Of a stretch of 58,981 bases of DNA, positions 1-9,187 are shown in pieces (positions within the stretch are counted from its first letter, which is position 1; the number at the start of each line of letters is the position of its first letter). A model generated the notes under the pieces. That model was not told the DNA's origin. It saw only the letters and a list, made by a program, of their open reading frames with translations, and did not search any database. The stretch is from Arcobacteraceae bacterium (GTDB lineage: Bacteria > Campylobacterota > Campylobacteria > Campylobacterales > Arcobacteraceae): contig JAGLOP010000014.1 in NCBI GenBank assembly GCA_023138835.1, forward strand, positions 1 to 58,981. Reading direction: 5' to 3'. Made by a program: the position numbers and the translations under genes.

Positions 1-2
1 CA

Positions 3-170
3 AAACATCAATCACAAGGAACAGGATTAGGACTGCATATGACTTATAAATTAATTATAGATGGTATGAATGGAACTATTGAAGCTGACAATGTAAGTTA
101 TAAGTACAACAAAGAAAACTTCAGGGGAGCCTGGTTTATTATAACTATCCCTATGGGAAATAATAAATAA
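3..170 (+). CDS. Sensor histidine kinase, C-terminal fragment (runs off the left edge)
   Basis: Only the last 55 residues are in the window. The frame is open from the left edge to a TAA at 168-170. It contains GTGLGLHMTYKLI, the G2 glycine-rich box of a histidine-kinase ATPase domain (HATPase_c), followed by the usual final strands (GTIEA, then WFIITIPMG). The protein would autophosphorylate using ATP. Its sensor part is outside the window. The stop lies 2 bases before the next kinase gene, so the two are very probably co-transcribed. The GTGLGL(H/Y)M motif resembles that of the neighbouring kinase, so the two may be paralogues. Family assignment is secure; the signal is unknown. Confidence 0.85.
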   Translation, partial: KHQSQGTGLGLHMTYKLIIDGMNGTIEADNVSYKYNKENFRGAWFIITIPMGNNK

Positions 171-172
171 AT

Positions 173-2725
173 ATGATAAAAAAAGTTCTTTTATTAACAA
201 TCTTATTAATCAATAGTGCATTTTCTAACGATAATACAATAAAAAGAGTATCTTTACAACTTCAATGGAAACATGCTTTTCAATTTGCCGGATATTATAT
301 AGCAAAAGAGAAAGGTTACTACAAAAATGTTGGTATTGATTTAGAAATAAAAGAGTATCAATATGGTTTGAATATTGCTTTGGCAGTTGAAAAAGGGGAC
401 TCCACTTATGGAGTGGGAAGACCATCTATTATAATTGATAAAGCAAAAGGTAGAGATATAATTTTACTTGCTGCTATTTATCAATCCTCCCCTTTGGTTA
501 TTCTTGCAACTAAAAAATCAGGTATAAAATCTATTAAAGATTTTAAAGATAAAACTATTATGACTGTAAGTGATTCTAGTAATGATGCTGCTATAAATGC
601 AATGTTGAAATCACAAAATTTGAGTTTATTGGATATGAATGTCATAAAACATTCCTTTAATGTAAAAGATTTAACAAATGGTAAAGCTGACCTTTTAACT
701 GCCTATATTTCAAATCAGCCATTTGAATTAAAAGAATCAGGTTATGAACCTGTGATATTTGATCCTAATGATTATGGTTTTAATTTTTACAGTGATATCT
801 TATTTACAAGTAATTATGAATTAAAAAACAATCCAAAAAGGGTGAGTGATTTTAAAAATGCATCTCTAGAAGGATGGGGATATGCATTTGATAATATTGA
901 AGAGACCATAGAGTTAATTTTAAAAAAATACAATACTCAAAATATATCTAAAGAGGCTTTGATTTACGAAGCAAAAGAACTTAGAAAATTAGCATACTAC
1001 AAAACTAATACAATTGGTAAGATTGAACATGATAAAATTATCAAGATACTAGGTATTTATAATTTAATGGGAACTACAAAAGAAATAACAAATCTAAAGG
1101 ACTTCATTTATGAAGATAAAAACAGAGGCAAACCTGATAATTTTAATTTAACATCTAAACAAATACAATATTTAAAAGAAAAACAACAAATCACAATGTG
1201 TATAGACCCAGACTGGATGCCTTTTGAAAAGTTTGATAAACACAACAATCATATAGGGTTGAGTCGTGATTATTTTAATATATTTGAAAAACAGTTAAAT
1301 ATACCAATAAGAGTCATCAAAACTAAAAGCTGGAGCGAATCTTTGGAATTTGCAAGAAGTAAAAAATGTGACATCTTATCTCTGGCTATGGAAACTCCAA
1401 TGAGAAAACAGTATATGAATTTTACAACACCATATTTAAGCGTTCCTTTGGTTCTGGCAACTAAAAATTATGTTCCGTTTATAGATGATTTCAAACAATT
1501 AAAAAATAAAAAAATTGGAATAGTTCAGGGATATGCTTATATAGAAATATTAAAAAATAAATATCCAAACTTAAATATAATTAATGTTAAAAACACAAAT
1601 GACGGGTTGCAAAAAATAGCAGATGGTAAATTGTTTGGTTTTATAGGCAGTATTGCAGATATTGGATATAACTTTCAGAAAAACTTTATAGGTGAATTAA
1701 AAATTGCCGGTAAATTTGATGAAAGGTGGGAGCTAGGCGTTGCTGTTAGAAGTGATGATTTAATATTACTAGATATTTTCCAGAAAGTTATTCAAAATAT
1801 ATCTTACGATACAAAACAAAGTATATTTAATAAATATATAGCTATCAAGTATGAAAAAGGGATTGATTATACTTTAGTTTGGCAAACATCTATTGGATTT
1901 CTTCTTGCATTATTTATTATGATTTTCTTTTTAATTAGACAAAATAAATTAAAAAAAGAGATAGGAAATTTAAATAAAAATCTTGAAGTAAGAATAAAAG
2001 AAGAGGTTGAAAAAAATAGAATAAAAGATAAAACAATTTTCAGACAATCAAAACTGGCAAGTATGGGTGAAATGATAGGAAATATCGCTCACCAGTGGAG
2101 ACAGCCGTTAAATAGAATAAGCTTAAGTTTAGCCGTGATTGAGGATGTGGTAAAAGAGCCTGTCTTAGATAAACAAATGATAGAAAATAAAATCAATAAT
2201 GCACAAAAGAATTTGACATATATGTCAGATACTATTGAGGACTTTGCTAACTTTTTCCGTCCGGATAAACAGATGGTAAAATTTAATATTTTAAAGGTTA
2301 TCAACAAAGCTATTGGACTTTTAGAAAGTAGATTGGAAAATGTTGATTTAACTATATTAGCTAAAAAAGATATTGAGCTTAAAACTTATGAGAGTGAATT
2401 ATTACAAGTGATACTTATAATTTTAAATAATGCTTTGGATAATTTTGAAATTAAAAAAATAGAAAATAGAAAAATAGAAATTTTACTTGAGAAGTATGAT
2501 GATGGTTTAAAAATAGATATTATTGATAATGGCGGGGGGATAGAAGAGGAAAATAATGATAAAATCTTTGACCCGTATTTTACCACAAAATTTAAAAATG
2601 AGGGTACAGGGCTTGGGTTGTATATGGCAAAATTAGTTATTGAAGACAGTATGAGCGGCGAACTTCAAGTAATATCAAATAAAGACGGTGCAACTTTTAC
2701 AATTAAACTAAACGAGGTAAACTAA
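173..2725 (+). CDS. Membrane sensor histidine kinase with two periplasmic binding-protein domains
   Basis: This 850-residue protein begins with a signal peptide (about residues 1-19). An NMT1/THI5-like binding domain follows (about 25-260, starting at QLQWKHAFQFAGYYIAKEKG), then a SBP_bac_3 domain (about 338-560, starting MCIDPDWMPFEKF). A transmembrane helix lies at about 566-592, then a coiled coil. The phosphoacceptor helix has His640 in NIAHQWRQPL, and the HATPase domain has DNGGGI and GTGLGLYM. It should bind small molecules in the periplasm and phosphorylate the response regulator encoded 1 base downstream. The SBP_bac_3 domain and its junction to the membrane (IDYTLVWQ) closely resemble those of the large phosphatase at 17781. 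The ligand cannot be told from sequence; THI5/NMT1 folds often bind pyrimidine, sulfonate or nitrate-like compounds. Confidence 0.93.
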   Translation: MIKKVLLLTILLINSAFSNDNTIKRVSLQLQWKHAFQFAGYYIAKEKGYYKNVGIDLEIKEYQYGLNIALAVEKGDSTYGVGRPSIIIDKAKGRDIILLAAIYQSSPLVILATKKSGIKSIKDFKDKTIMTVSDSSNDAAINAMLKSQNLSLLDMNVIKHSFNVKDLTNGKADLLTAYISNQPFELKESGYEPVIFDPNDYGFNFYSDILFTSNYELKNNPKRVSDFKNASLEGWGYAFDNIEETIELILKKYNTQNISKEALIYEAKELRKLAYYKTNTIGKIEHDKIIKILGIYNLMGTTKEITNLKDFIYEDKNRGKPDNFNLTSKQIQYLKEKQQITMCIDPDWMPFEKFDKHNNHIGLSRDYFNIFEKQLNIPIRVIKTKSWSESLEFARSKKCDILSLAMETPMRKQYMNFTTPYLSVPLVLATKNYVPFIDDFKQLKNKKIGIVQGYAYIEILKNKYPNLNIINVKNTNDGLQKIADGKLFGFIGSIADIGYNFQKNFIGELKIAGKFDERWELGVAVRSDDLILLDIFQKVIQNISYDTKQSIFNKYIAIKYEKGIDYTLVWQTSIGFLLALFIMIFFLIRQNKLKKEIGNLNKNLEVRIKEEVEKNRIKDKTIFRQSKLASMGEMIGNIAHQWRQPLNRISLSLAVIEDVVKEPVLDKQMIENKINNAQKNLTYMSDTIEDFANFFRPDKQMVKFNILKVINKAIGLLESRLENVDLTILAKKDIELKTYESELLQVILIILNNALDNFEIKKIENRKIEILLEKYDDGLKIDIIDNGGGIEEENNDKIFDPYFTTKFKNEGTGLGLYMAKLVIEDSMSGELQVISNKDGATFTIKLNEVN

Positions 2726-2726
2726 T

Positions 2727-3407
2727 ATGAATAAATTGACATTATTATGTGTAGAAGATGATATCGAAGCATTAGAAGATATAACATATCTTCTAAAAAG
2801 ATATTTTTATAAAGTTTATACTGCAACAAATGGAGAAATGGCACTGAATTCTTATAATGATTATCACCCTGATATTATTTTACTTGATATCAATATACCA
2901 AAATTAAACGGCTTGGAAGTTGCTTCAAAAATAAGAGAATCTAATAAGAATACACCTATAATATTTTTAACAGCACATAGTGATAAAGATAAACTTTTAA
3001 AAGCTATAAATTTAAAAGTTAGTTCATATATTATAAAACCTTTCAAAATTCAAGAGTTAAAAGAGATAATATTTAAAGTAATCAAAGAAATTGATATTGA
3101 AAATTGTAAAATACAACTAGCAGATGGTTTTATTTGGGATAAAGATTCTTATGAACTTTTTTATGAAAATAATCAAATTGCTCTTACTAAAAATGAAATA
3201 CTTCTAATAAAACTATTATTAACAAATAGATCAAAATTCTTAACTGTAAACGAAATATTATTGGAAATTTGCACTAACAATAACGATTCAATTGGAAATA
3301 ATATAGTGCAGTTAATATCCAGATTTAAAAAGAAAATACAAAAACAACTACAAAATGATAAATTTTTCATTGAAAACACTTATGGAAGCGGTTACAAAAT
3401 AAAGTAA
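2727..3407 (+). CDS. OmpR/PhoB-type response regulator
   Basis: The 226-residue protein has an N-terminal receiver domain with the acidic pair in CVEDD, phosphoacceptor Asp54 (LLDINIP), a Thr/Ala switch region (LTAHS) and Lys104 (IIKPF). A C-terminal winged-helix domain (about 130-226) contains LTKNEILLIKLLL and ends in YGSGYKIK. It is the likely partner of the kinase at 173, whose stop is 1 base upstream, and would bind DNA as a phosphorylated dimer. Targets are unknown. The gene is followed by an apparent terminator, so the kinase-kinase-regulator unit ends here. Confidence 0.93.
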   Translation: MNKLTLLCVEDDIEALEDITYLLKRYFYKVYTATNGEMALNSYNDYHPDIILLDINIPKLNGLEVASKIRESNKNTPIIFLTAHSDKDKLLKAINLKVSSYIIKPFKIQELKEIIFKVIKEIDIENCKIQLADGFIWDKDSYELFYENNQIALTKNEILLIKLLLTNRSKFLTVNEILLEICTNNNDSIGNNIVQLISRFKKKIQKQLQNDKFFIENTYGSGYKIK

Positions 3408-3412
3408 TTTTT

Positions 3413-3446
3413 AAAAGCAGCTAATTGAAAAGTTTGCTGTTTTTTG
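3413..3446 (+). terminator. Rho-independent terminator after the two-component operon
   Basis: AAAAGCAGC (3413-3421) can pair with GCTGTTTTTT (3437-3446), including one G-T wobble. The T run forms the 3' arm and tail, and the loop is 15 bases. It sits 6 bases after the regulator stop codon. Confidence 0.6.
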
Positions 3447-3487
3447 GTACCATGCCAAATAAAAAACTCGGTTTTTAAGGACCAATT

Positions 3488-4405
3488 ATAGAAGCTTTAA
3501 TATCTATTTTATCAATATACTTTTTTATCCTTATTGGTTTTATGGCCAAAAAGACATTTGAAGATGATATAAATGAAAAGACTTTAATACTTTTATCCAT
3601 ATATTTTCTACAGCCTATGCTTACATTTTGGGGTTTAACCAGAGCTCCTATTGATTATAAACTGATTTTTACACCTGTTTTATACTTCATAATTATAACC
3701 GTCACTTTAATCTTTTTAATCTTAGTTTCAAAAAAGTTATTTAAAGATTCAAAAGAACAATCAATTTTTATAGTTGCTTCGCTTATTGGGAATACCGGTA
3801 ATTTGGGGATACCGCTCGGAATTGCGTTGTTTGGGGAAGATAGTGTTCCTTATACAAGTATCATAAATATAGCCAATATATTTTTTATATATACTATTGG
3901 GATATATTTTTATGCAAAAGATAAATTTAATTTTAAACAATCCATCAATTCTATGATAAAAATACCAATACTTTGGTTTGCTATTTTAGCTTTGATTTAT
4001 AATTATCTGGAATTCCCAATAAATACACAAATAGATAAAGTTTTACAAATGGGTGCTTACGCTACTATTGTTTTACAATTAATTATCTTTGGTGTCTATT
4101 TAAGTCGGGCTAAAATTAAATCACACAATTATAAATTAAGTGCAAGTGTGACTTTGGTTAAACTTATTATTTTACCGCTTATTGGATTAGGTATTATATT
4201 AGTTTCCGGACTTGACAATTATATTGCATCTATTTTAATGGTATCCCTTATAGTGCCGCTTGCAGTTAATAATGTAAATATATCAGCACTTTATGATTGT
4301 AAACCGCTTGATGTAACAGCCGTAGTTTTCATATCAACTATATTGTTCTTATTGATTTTATACTTTGATTTGGAAATTATTCATCTTAATTTTAATTTTA
4401 AGTAA
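3488..4405 (+). CDS. AEC-family membrane transporter, probably with a non-canonical start codon
   Basis: This is a hydrophobic protein with about ten predicted membrane segments. Its ending and internal motifs (SLIGNTGNLGIPLG, VPLAVNNVNISALY) are typical of auxin-efflux-carrier/malonate (AEC) permeases. The first in-frame ATG (3542) lies inside the first membrane helix, giving 287 residues. The frame is open back to 3479 and encodes IIEALISILSIYFFILIGF, the normal AEC N-terminus. AAGGA (3477-3481) stands 6 bases before ATA (3488) and 3 bases before ATT (3485), with no ATG, GTG or TTG available. I place the start at the ATA by Shine-Dalgarno spacing, but ATT is possible. The substrate is unknown; organic acids are common for the family. 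The start may also be a mutation or a sequencing error. Confidence 0.8.
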   Translation: MEALISILSIYFFILIGFMAKKTFEDDINEKTLILLSIYFLQPMLTFWGLTRAPIDYKLIFTPVLYFIIITVTLIFLILVSKKLFKDSKEQSIFIVASLIGNTGNLGIPLGIALFGEDSVPYTSIINIANIFFIYTIGIYFYAKDKFNFKQSINSMIKIPILWFAILALIYNYLEFPINTQIDKVLQMGAYATIVLQLIIFGVYLSRAKIKSHNYKLSASVTLVKLIILPLIGLGIILVSGLDNYIASILMVSLIVPLAVNNVNISALYDCKPLDVTAVVFISTILFLLILYFDLEIIHLNFNFK

Positions 4406-4427
4406 AATTTACAATTAACTTAAAATA

Positions 4428-6062
4428 ATGTATAATCCACCCATGATTTATAATATGTTAATAATTAATAAAAGTGAAAACTTAACTCAATTTAGAGATG
4501 CACTAACTAAAATAGAACCAAAAGAGATATTCTCTGCAACAAACCCAAAATCTATTAGTTCACTTCTTAGCACTAAATCTATACATATTATTATCGTAAA
4601 TCCTAAAGACATATCAATTAAAGAACTTAACAAAATTTTAATATCATCACAATCACTTAATCAACATATACCAATATTAGCCATAGGTAATCATCATGAT
4701 ATATCTTTTGACGAAGCAGACTTAATATACGATTTTATAGATATAAAATCAAATATTAAAATAGCCTTTAATAAAATTAAATTTTGTTATACATTATATA
4801 ATAAAGAATTAGCACATGAAGCTAATATAGAACAACTTCTTTATATAGATAATTTGACAAAATTCCCAAATAGAACAAAACTTATAAAAGATGTAAGAGA
4901 TGAGCAACTTGGTATTACATCTTTAGCGATTTTAGATTTAAATTCATTTAAAGAGATAAATGATTTTTTTGGGCATAAAATCGGGGATAATATCTTAAAA
5001 GGTATCGCATCTTTAATTAATGATACGATTACACAATATCAAACAAAAGTTTTGTTATATAAGTTTTCAGCGGATACATACTGTCTGGCAAATACAAGTT
5101 TAACCAACAATGAATTTAAAGAAATTATTATTAATATTGTTAATATAATTCAAAATAAGGTATTTGTAGAGGGTCAACATGAAATTGATGTTCGTATAAC
5201 AGCAGGGATAACATTTTCTGCTAAAAATAATAAATTAGTTACAGCTGATCTTGCACTTCAAGCAGCTAAAAAAGATCATAAAGATTATTTGGTTTTTTAC
5301 GATGAACTTGATAATTTACAAGAATACAAAAACAATATGATTTGGACAAAAAAAGTTAAACATGCTATAGAGAAAGATGATATTATTGTATATTATCAAC
5401 CTTTAGTAAATAATCAAACACTAAAAGTTGATAAATATGAATGTTTGGTAAGAATGATAGATGACGACAAAGTGATATCTCCATTTTTCTTTTTAGAAGT
5501 TTCTAAAAAATCAAATCAATATTCACAAATTACAAAAATTGTAATTGAAAAATCTTTTAAAGAATTTGAAAACTTACCATTTGAATTTTCTATAAATGTA
5601 TCTTACGAAGATATCGAAGATGAAAACTTTCTTGATTTTATTAAAACAAAATTTAAAACATATGGTATAGCCCATAAAGTAGTTTGGGAGATTCTTGAAG
5701 ATGAAGGTATTAAAAGCTATGATGTTTTACAATACTTCATTGATGAAGTTAAAGCTCTTGGTTGTAAAGTAGCCATTGATGACTTTGGAAGTGGTTATTC
5801 AAACTTTGAACACTTACTAAAAATGAATGTTGATTATTTAAAAATAGATGCATCTTTAATCAAGCATGTAGCAACTGATGAAAATAGTTATCAAGTGGTA
5901 AAAACTATTATGGAATTTGCAAAAAGTTTAAATCTTAGAACAATTGCTGAATATGTAGAAAGTGAAGAGATTTTTAAAATCACAAAAAAACTTGGTGCTA
6001 CTTATTCACAAGGTTATTATTTCGCACCACCGTTAGCTAAACCTGATCTTTATAATTTCTAA
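4428..6062 (+). CDS. Degenerate-GGDEF plus EAL domain protein (probable c-di-GMP phosphodiesterase)
   Basis: The 544-residue frame has a receiver-like N-terminus (about 10-125) lacking an obvious phospho-Asp. A GGDEF domain (about 140-290) carries FSADTY in place of GGDEF, so it is unlikely to make c-di-GMP. The EAL domain (about 305-544) retains the metal and catalytic residues: Glu of YECLVRM (ECL for EAL), Asn of SINVSY, Glu of WEILEDE, IDDFGSGYSN, Lys of YLKIDASLIK, Glu of TIAEYVE and QGYYFAPP. It should therefore hydrolyse c-di-GMP to pGpG, perhaps with the inactive GGDEF as a GTP sensor. The true start may be ATG 4443 or 4455, because a TATAAT box overlaps the first codons. It appears monocistronic or grouped with asnB 18 bases downstream. 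Confidence 0.9.
   Translation: MYNPPMIYNMLIINKSENLTQFRDALTKIEPKEIFSATNPKSISSLLSTKSIHIIIVNPKDISIKELNKILISSQSLNQHIPILAIGNHHDISFDEADLIYDFIDIKSNIKIAFNKIKFCYTLYNKELAHEANIEQLLYIDNLTKFPNRTKLIKDVRDEQLGITSLAILDLNSFKEINDFFGHKIGDNILKGIASLINDTITQYQTKVLLYKFSADTYCLANTSLTNNEFKEIIINIVNIIQNKVFVEGQHEIDVRITAGITFSAKNNKLVTADLALQAAKKDHKDYLVFYDELDNLQEYKNNMIWTKKVKHAIEKDDIIVYYQPLVNNQTLKVDKYECLVRMIDDDKVISPFFFLEVSKKSNQYSQITKIVIEKSFKEFENLPFEFSINVSYEDIEDENFLDFIKTKFKTYGIAHKVVWEILEDEGIKSYDVLQYFIDEVKALGCKVAIDDFGSGYSNFEHLLKMNVDYLKIDASLIKHVATDENSYQVVKTIMEFAKSLNLRTIAEYVESEEIFKITKKLGATYSQGYYFAPPLAKPDLYNF
4431..4436 (+). promoter_or_regulatory. Putative -10 element for the EAL gene
   Basis: TATAAT is preceded by a T/A-rich stretch without a clear -35, as is usual in Campylobacterota. 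It overlaps the second codon region of the longest reading frame, whose ATG is at 4428. A start site about 7 bases downstream would fall at about 4443, exactly on another in-frame ATG, suggesting a leaderless message. Confidence 0.45.
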
Positions 6063-6080
6063 CTCAAATTATTAAATCTT

Positions 6081-7862
6081 ATGTGTGGAATTGTAGGTAC
6101 TTCTTTTAATCCAAAATGTGATTTTAAGTATATAACCAAACTTATGTCCAATCGCGGACCTGATTTTTGTGATATAAAACAAATCAAAAATAATTTTTTC
6201 GGACATTCTCGTCTTAGTATAATTGACTTAAATGATGAAGCCAATCAACCAATGCTTTTTGATGATATTTTAATAGTTTTTAATGGCGAAATATACAATT
6301 ATAAAGAACTAATCAAAAATGAAAATTTAGAGTGTGAAACTTCCAGTGATACTGAAGTTTTAATTCGACTTTATCAAAAATATGAAACTGATTTTTTAAA
6401 TCTTTTAAATGGAGCTTTTGGTTTTTGTATTTATGATATTAAAAAAGATAGGTTTTTTTGCGCAAGAGACAGATATGGTAAAAAACCATTTTATTACTAC
6501 AATAAAAATGATAAATTTATTTTTGCAAGTACAATAAAACCTATTATTAAAATTTTGGGATTTACACCAAAGATTAATAAAGTTGCGTTAAGTCAATATT
6601 TACAATATTTTGTACCTTTGGCTCCAAATACTTTTTATACAGATATTTTAAAACTGGATGCCGCTACTTTTTTAGTTTTTGAAAAAGGACAATTAACTAC
6701 CAAGAAATATTATAAAATCAATACCGATAAAAAGATACACGATGAACCGACTGCTTTAAAAAATATAGAAGAGATTTTAATCTCTTCTATTGAAAAAAGA
6801 CTAGTCAGCGATGTTGAAGTTGGAAGTTTATTAAGCGGTGGAATTGACAGTAGTTTGATTTCAGCTATTTGTAGTAAAATTAGCAGTAAACAGCTTAAAA
6901 CTTTTAGTATTGGATATGAAACTCATAAACAATACAGTGAATTGAATTATGCTAAAACTTTAGCCGATCATATTAACAGTGACCACCATCCTTTAATTAT
7001 AAATAAATGCGAGTTTATAGATTCTTTAGACGATGTTTTAGAAAATCTTGAAGAACCACACGCAGATCCGGCCGCCATCCCTTTATATTTATTAACTAAA
7101 AAAATTAACCAAACTGGAATTAAAACCGTTTTAAGCGGGGAAGGTAGTGATGAGCTTTTTTTAGGTTATGATAATTATGCCAAGTTTTTAAAATATTATC
7201 AATTTAAAGAAAGTTTGTCCCTCAGCCAACATGATTTTTTAGATGAAATTATAGGAGCTTTGTCAACTCAAACCAAAGAGAGTGAATATCTAAAAAGAGT
7301 TATAAAAGATGAAAATATTTATAATAGCTTTGGGGAGATATTTACACCAACTCAAAGAAAAAAGCTATTTATAAAAACTCCAAATTTTAAAACCGAAAAA
7401 CCAAAAAAAAATCCAGTTGATTGGATGAGCTATATTGATACCAAAATTTGGCTGGGGGAGGCACTTTTAAGCAAAGTAGATAAAATGAGTATGGCAAATT
7501 CTATAGAAACCAGGAATCCATTTCTAGATTTTAGATTAGTTGATACTGCCTTTAGTATTGACAGTAATTTAAAACTTGGAAATACCAATAAATATTTGCT
7601 TAAAAAAGTTGCATCAAAATATATTCCCCAAGAGATTATCCAAAGACAAAAAAAAGGTTTTAATTCTCCTTATAATGAGTGGCTTTTTGAAGAGTTTAAA
7701 GATGATATTTTAAATACTATTATTAAAGTAAATAATCAAACAGATTTTTTTAATGAGAAATATATAAAATTTATTTATGAGTCAGCCAGTAATAATAAAT
7801 TTAAACAACACCTTTATGCCCTCTGGCTTTTTAGTAAATGGTATGAGAAAACATATCTTTAG
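6081..7862 (+). CDS. asnB: Asparagine synthase (glutamine-hydrolysing)
   Basis: The 593-residue protein begins MCGIVG, so the N-terminal nucleophile Cys2 of the class II glutamine amidotransferase is present after Met removal. This also fixes the start. SNRGPD, SRLSIIDL and FNGEIYNY belong to the glutaminase domain. The synthetase domain follows with the ATP-pyrophosphatase loop SGGIDSS and GEGSDELFLGY. It converts aspartate, glutamine and ATP to asparagine in the cytoplasm. The length fits the bacterial AsnB family; some members act in cell-surface polysaccharide amidation, so asparagine biosynthesis is likely but not certain. No Shine-Dalgarno sequence is evident. Confidence 0.93.
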   Translation: MCGIVGTSFNPKCDFKYITKLMSNRGPDFCDIKQIKNNFFGHSRLSIIDLNDEANQPMLFDDILIVFNGEIYNYKELIKNENLECETSSDTEVLIRLYQKYETDFLNLLNGAFGFCIYDIKKDRFFCARDRYGKKPFYYYNKNDKFIFASTIKPIIKILGFTPKINKVALSQYLQYFVPLAPNTFYTDILKLDAATFLVFEKGQLTTKKYYKINTDKKIHDEPTALKNIEEILISSIEKRLVSDVEVGSLLSGGIDSSLISAICSKISSKQLKTFSIGYETHKQYSELNYAKTLADHINSDHHPLIINKCEFIDSLDDVLENLEEPHADPAAIPLYLLTKKINQTGIKTVLSGEGSDELFLGYDNYAKFLKYYQFKESLSLSQHDFLDEIIGALSTQTKESEYLKRVIKDENIYNSFGEIFTPTQRKKLFIKTPNFKTEKPKKNPVDWMSYIDTKIWLGEALLSKVDKMSMANSIETRNPFLDFRLVDTAFSIDSNLKLGNTNKYLLKKVASKYIPQEIIQRQKKGFNSPYNEWLFEEFKDDILNTIIKVNNQTDFFNEKYIKFIYESASNNKFKQHLYALWLFSKWYEKTYL

Positions 7863-7915
7863 CAAATATTAGATAAAATCAAAAAAATATAAAATAAATC
7901 AGATAAGAGAAAATA

Positions 7916-9181
7916 ATGGCACAAACAATAACAGAAAAAATATTTAGTGAACATGTAGGCAAAGAAGTATATGCCGGAGAGATTATAAGAAGTTCAATTG
8001 ATATGGTGATTGGAAACGATATTACAACTCCAATTTCAATTAAAGCATTTGAGGAAAGCGGAGTTGAAAAACTTGCCAATCCTGATGGATTCAGTATAGT
8101 TCTTGACCACTTCATCCCTGCTAAAGATATTGCTTCAGCAAATCAAGCTAGAATTTCAAGAGATTTTGCAGCAAAGCACAACCTTAAAAACTTTTTTGAT
8201 GAAAAAGATATGGGTATTGAACATGCACTTTTACCTGAAAAAGGTTTGGTTATACCCGGTGATGTGATAATTGGTGCTGATAGTCATACTTGTACTCACG
8301 GTGCATTAGGAGCTTTTAGTACCGGTATGGGAAGTACAGATTTGGCATTTGCTATGATTACCGGTGGAAATTGGTTTAAAGTACCTGAGTCTATTAAAGT
8401 TGTATTTACCGGTAAACCTCAAAAGTTTGTGACCGGGAAAGATTTGATTTTAGAGATTATCAGAATGATCGGTGTTGACGGGGCTTTATATAAAACTTTA
8501 GAGTTTACCGGCGATACAATTCAATACTTGACAATGGATGATAGATTTGCATTATGTAATATGGCTATTGAAGCCGGTGCAAAGTCTGGGATTGTAGCAG
8601 TTGATGATATTACTAGAGAATTTTTAGCTGATAAAGATTTAAGAGATACACCTAAAGAGCATTATAGTGATGAAGATGCAACTTATTGTGAAGTACTTGA
8701 AATAGATGTAGCTAATCTTGAGCCGGTTATTGCATATCCTTTTTTACCTGAAAATGGTCATCCTTTAAGTCAAGCGGTAAAAGACCATATCAAAATAGAT
8801 CAAGTATTTGTTGGAAGTTGTACAAATGGAAGACTAAGTGATTTAAAAGTTGCATCTGAAATTTTGAATGGTAAAAAATTAGCCAGCCATGTTAGAATGA
8901 TTGTAACTCCCGGAACACAAAAGATTTTAAGAGAAGCCAACCATCTTGGATATATAGATATCTTGGTTGATGCAGGTGCAGTGGTTTCAAATCCAACATG
9001 CGGTGCATGTTTGGGTGGATATATGGGAATACTTGGCGACAATGAAGTTTGTATCTCCACAACTAATAGAAACTTTGTTGGAAGAATGGGAAGTAGAACT
9101 TCTAAAGTATATCTTTCAAACAGTGCAGTTGCAGCAGCTTCTGGAATCAGCGGGTATATCACAGACCCAGCTTCATTATAA
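7916..9181 (+). CDS. leuC: 3-isopropylmalate dehydratase, large subunit
   Basis: This 421-residue protein belongs to the aconitase superfamily. It isomerises 2-isopropylmalate to 3-isopropylmalate in leucine biosynthesis together with the small subunit LeuD. Visible signatures are GADSHTCTHGALGAFSTGMG, VFVGSCTNGR and NPTCGACLGGYMG. The cysteines of the latter two, with the one in SHTCTH, ligate the 4Fe-4S cluster. The length matches the short archaeal/epsilonproteobacterial-type LeuC (about 420) rather than the 470-residue enteric form. No leuD is adjacent; the next gene is mobA, 6 bases downstream. The start ATG has a weak purine-rich AAGAGAAAA upstream. Confidence 0.93.
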   Translation: MAQTITEKIFSEHVGKEVYAGEIIRSSIDMVIGNDITTPISIKAFEESGVEKLANPDGFSIVLDHFIPAKDIASANQARISRDFAAKHNLKNFFDEKDMGIEHALLPEKGLVIPGDVIIGADSHTCTHGALGAFSTGMGSTDLAFAMITGGNWFKVPESIKVVFTGKPQKFVTGKDLILEIIRMIGVDGALYKTLEFTGDTIQYLTMDDRFALCNMAIEAGAKSGIVAVDDITREFLADKDLRDTPKEHYSDEDATYCEVLEIDVANLEPVIAYPFLPENGHPLSQAVKDHIKIDQVFVGSCTNGRLSDLKVASEILNGKKLASHVRMIVTPGTQKILREANHLGYIDILVDAGAVVSNPTCGACLGGYMGILGDNEVCISTTNRNFVGRMGSRTSKVYLSNSAVAAASGISGYITDPASL

Positions 9182-9187
9182 TATAAA

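Noticed and set aside
3446-3460. TTGG-CCAA imperfect palindrome before the AEC transporter gene
   Set aside because: One mismatch and only about 15 bases, within the terminator-to-start gap; no regulator to link it to.
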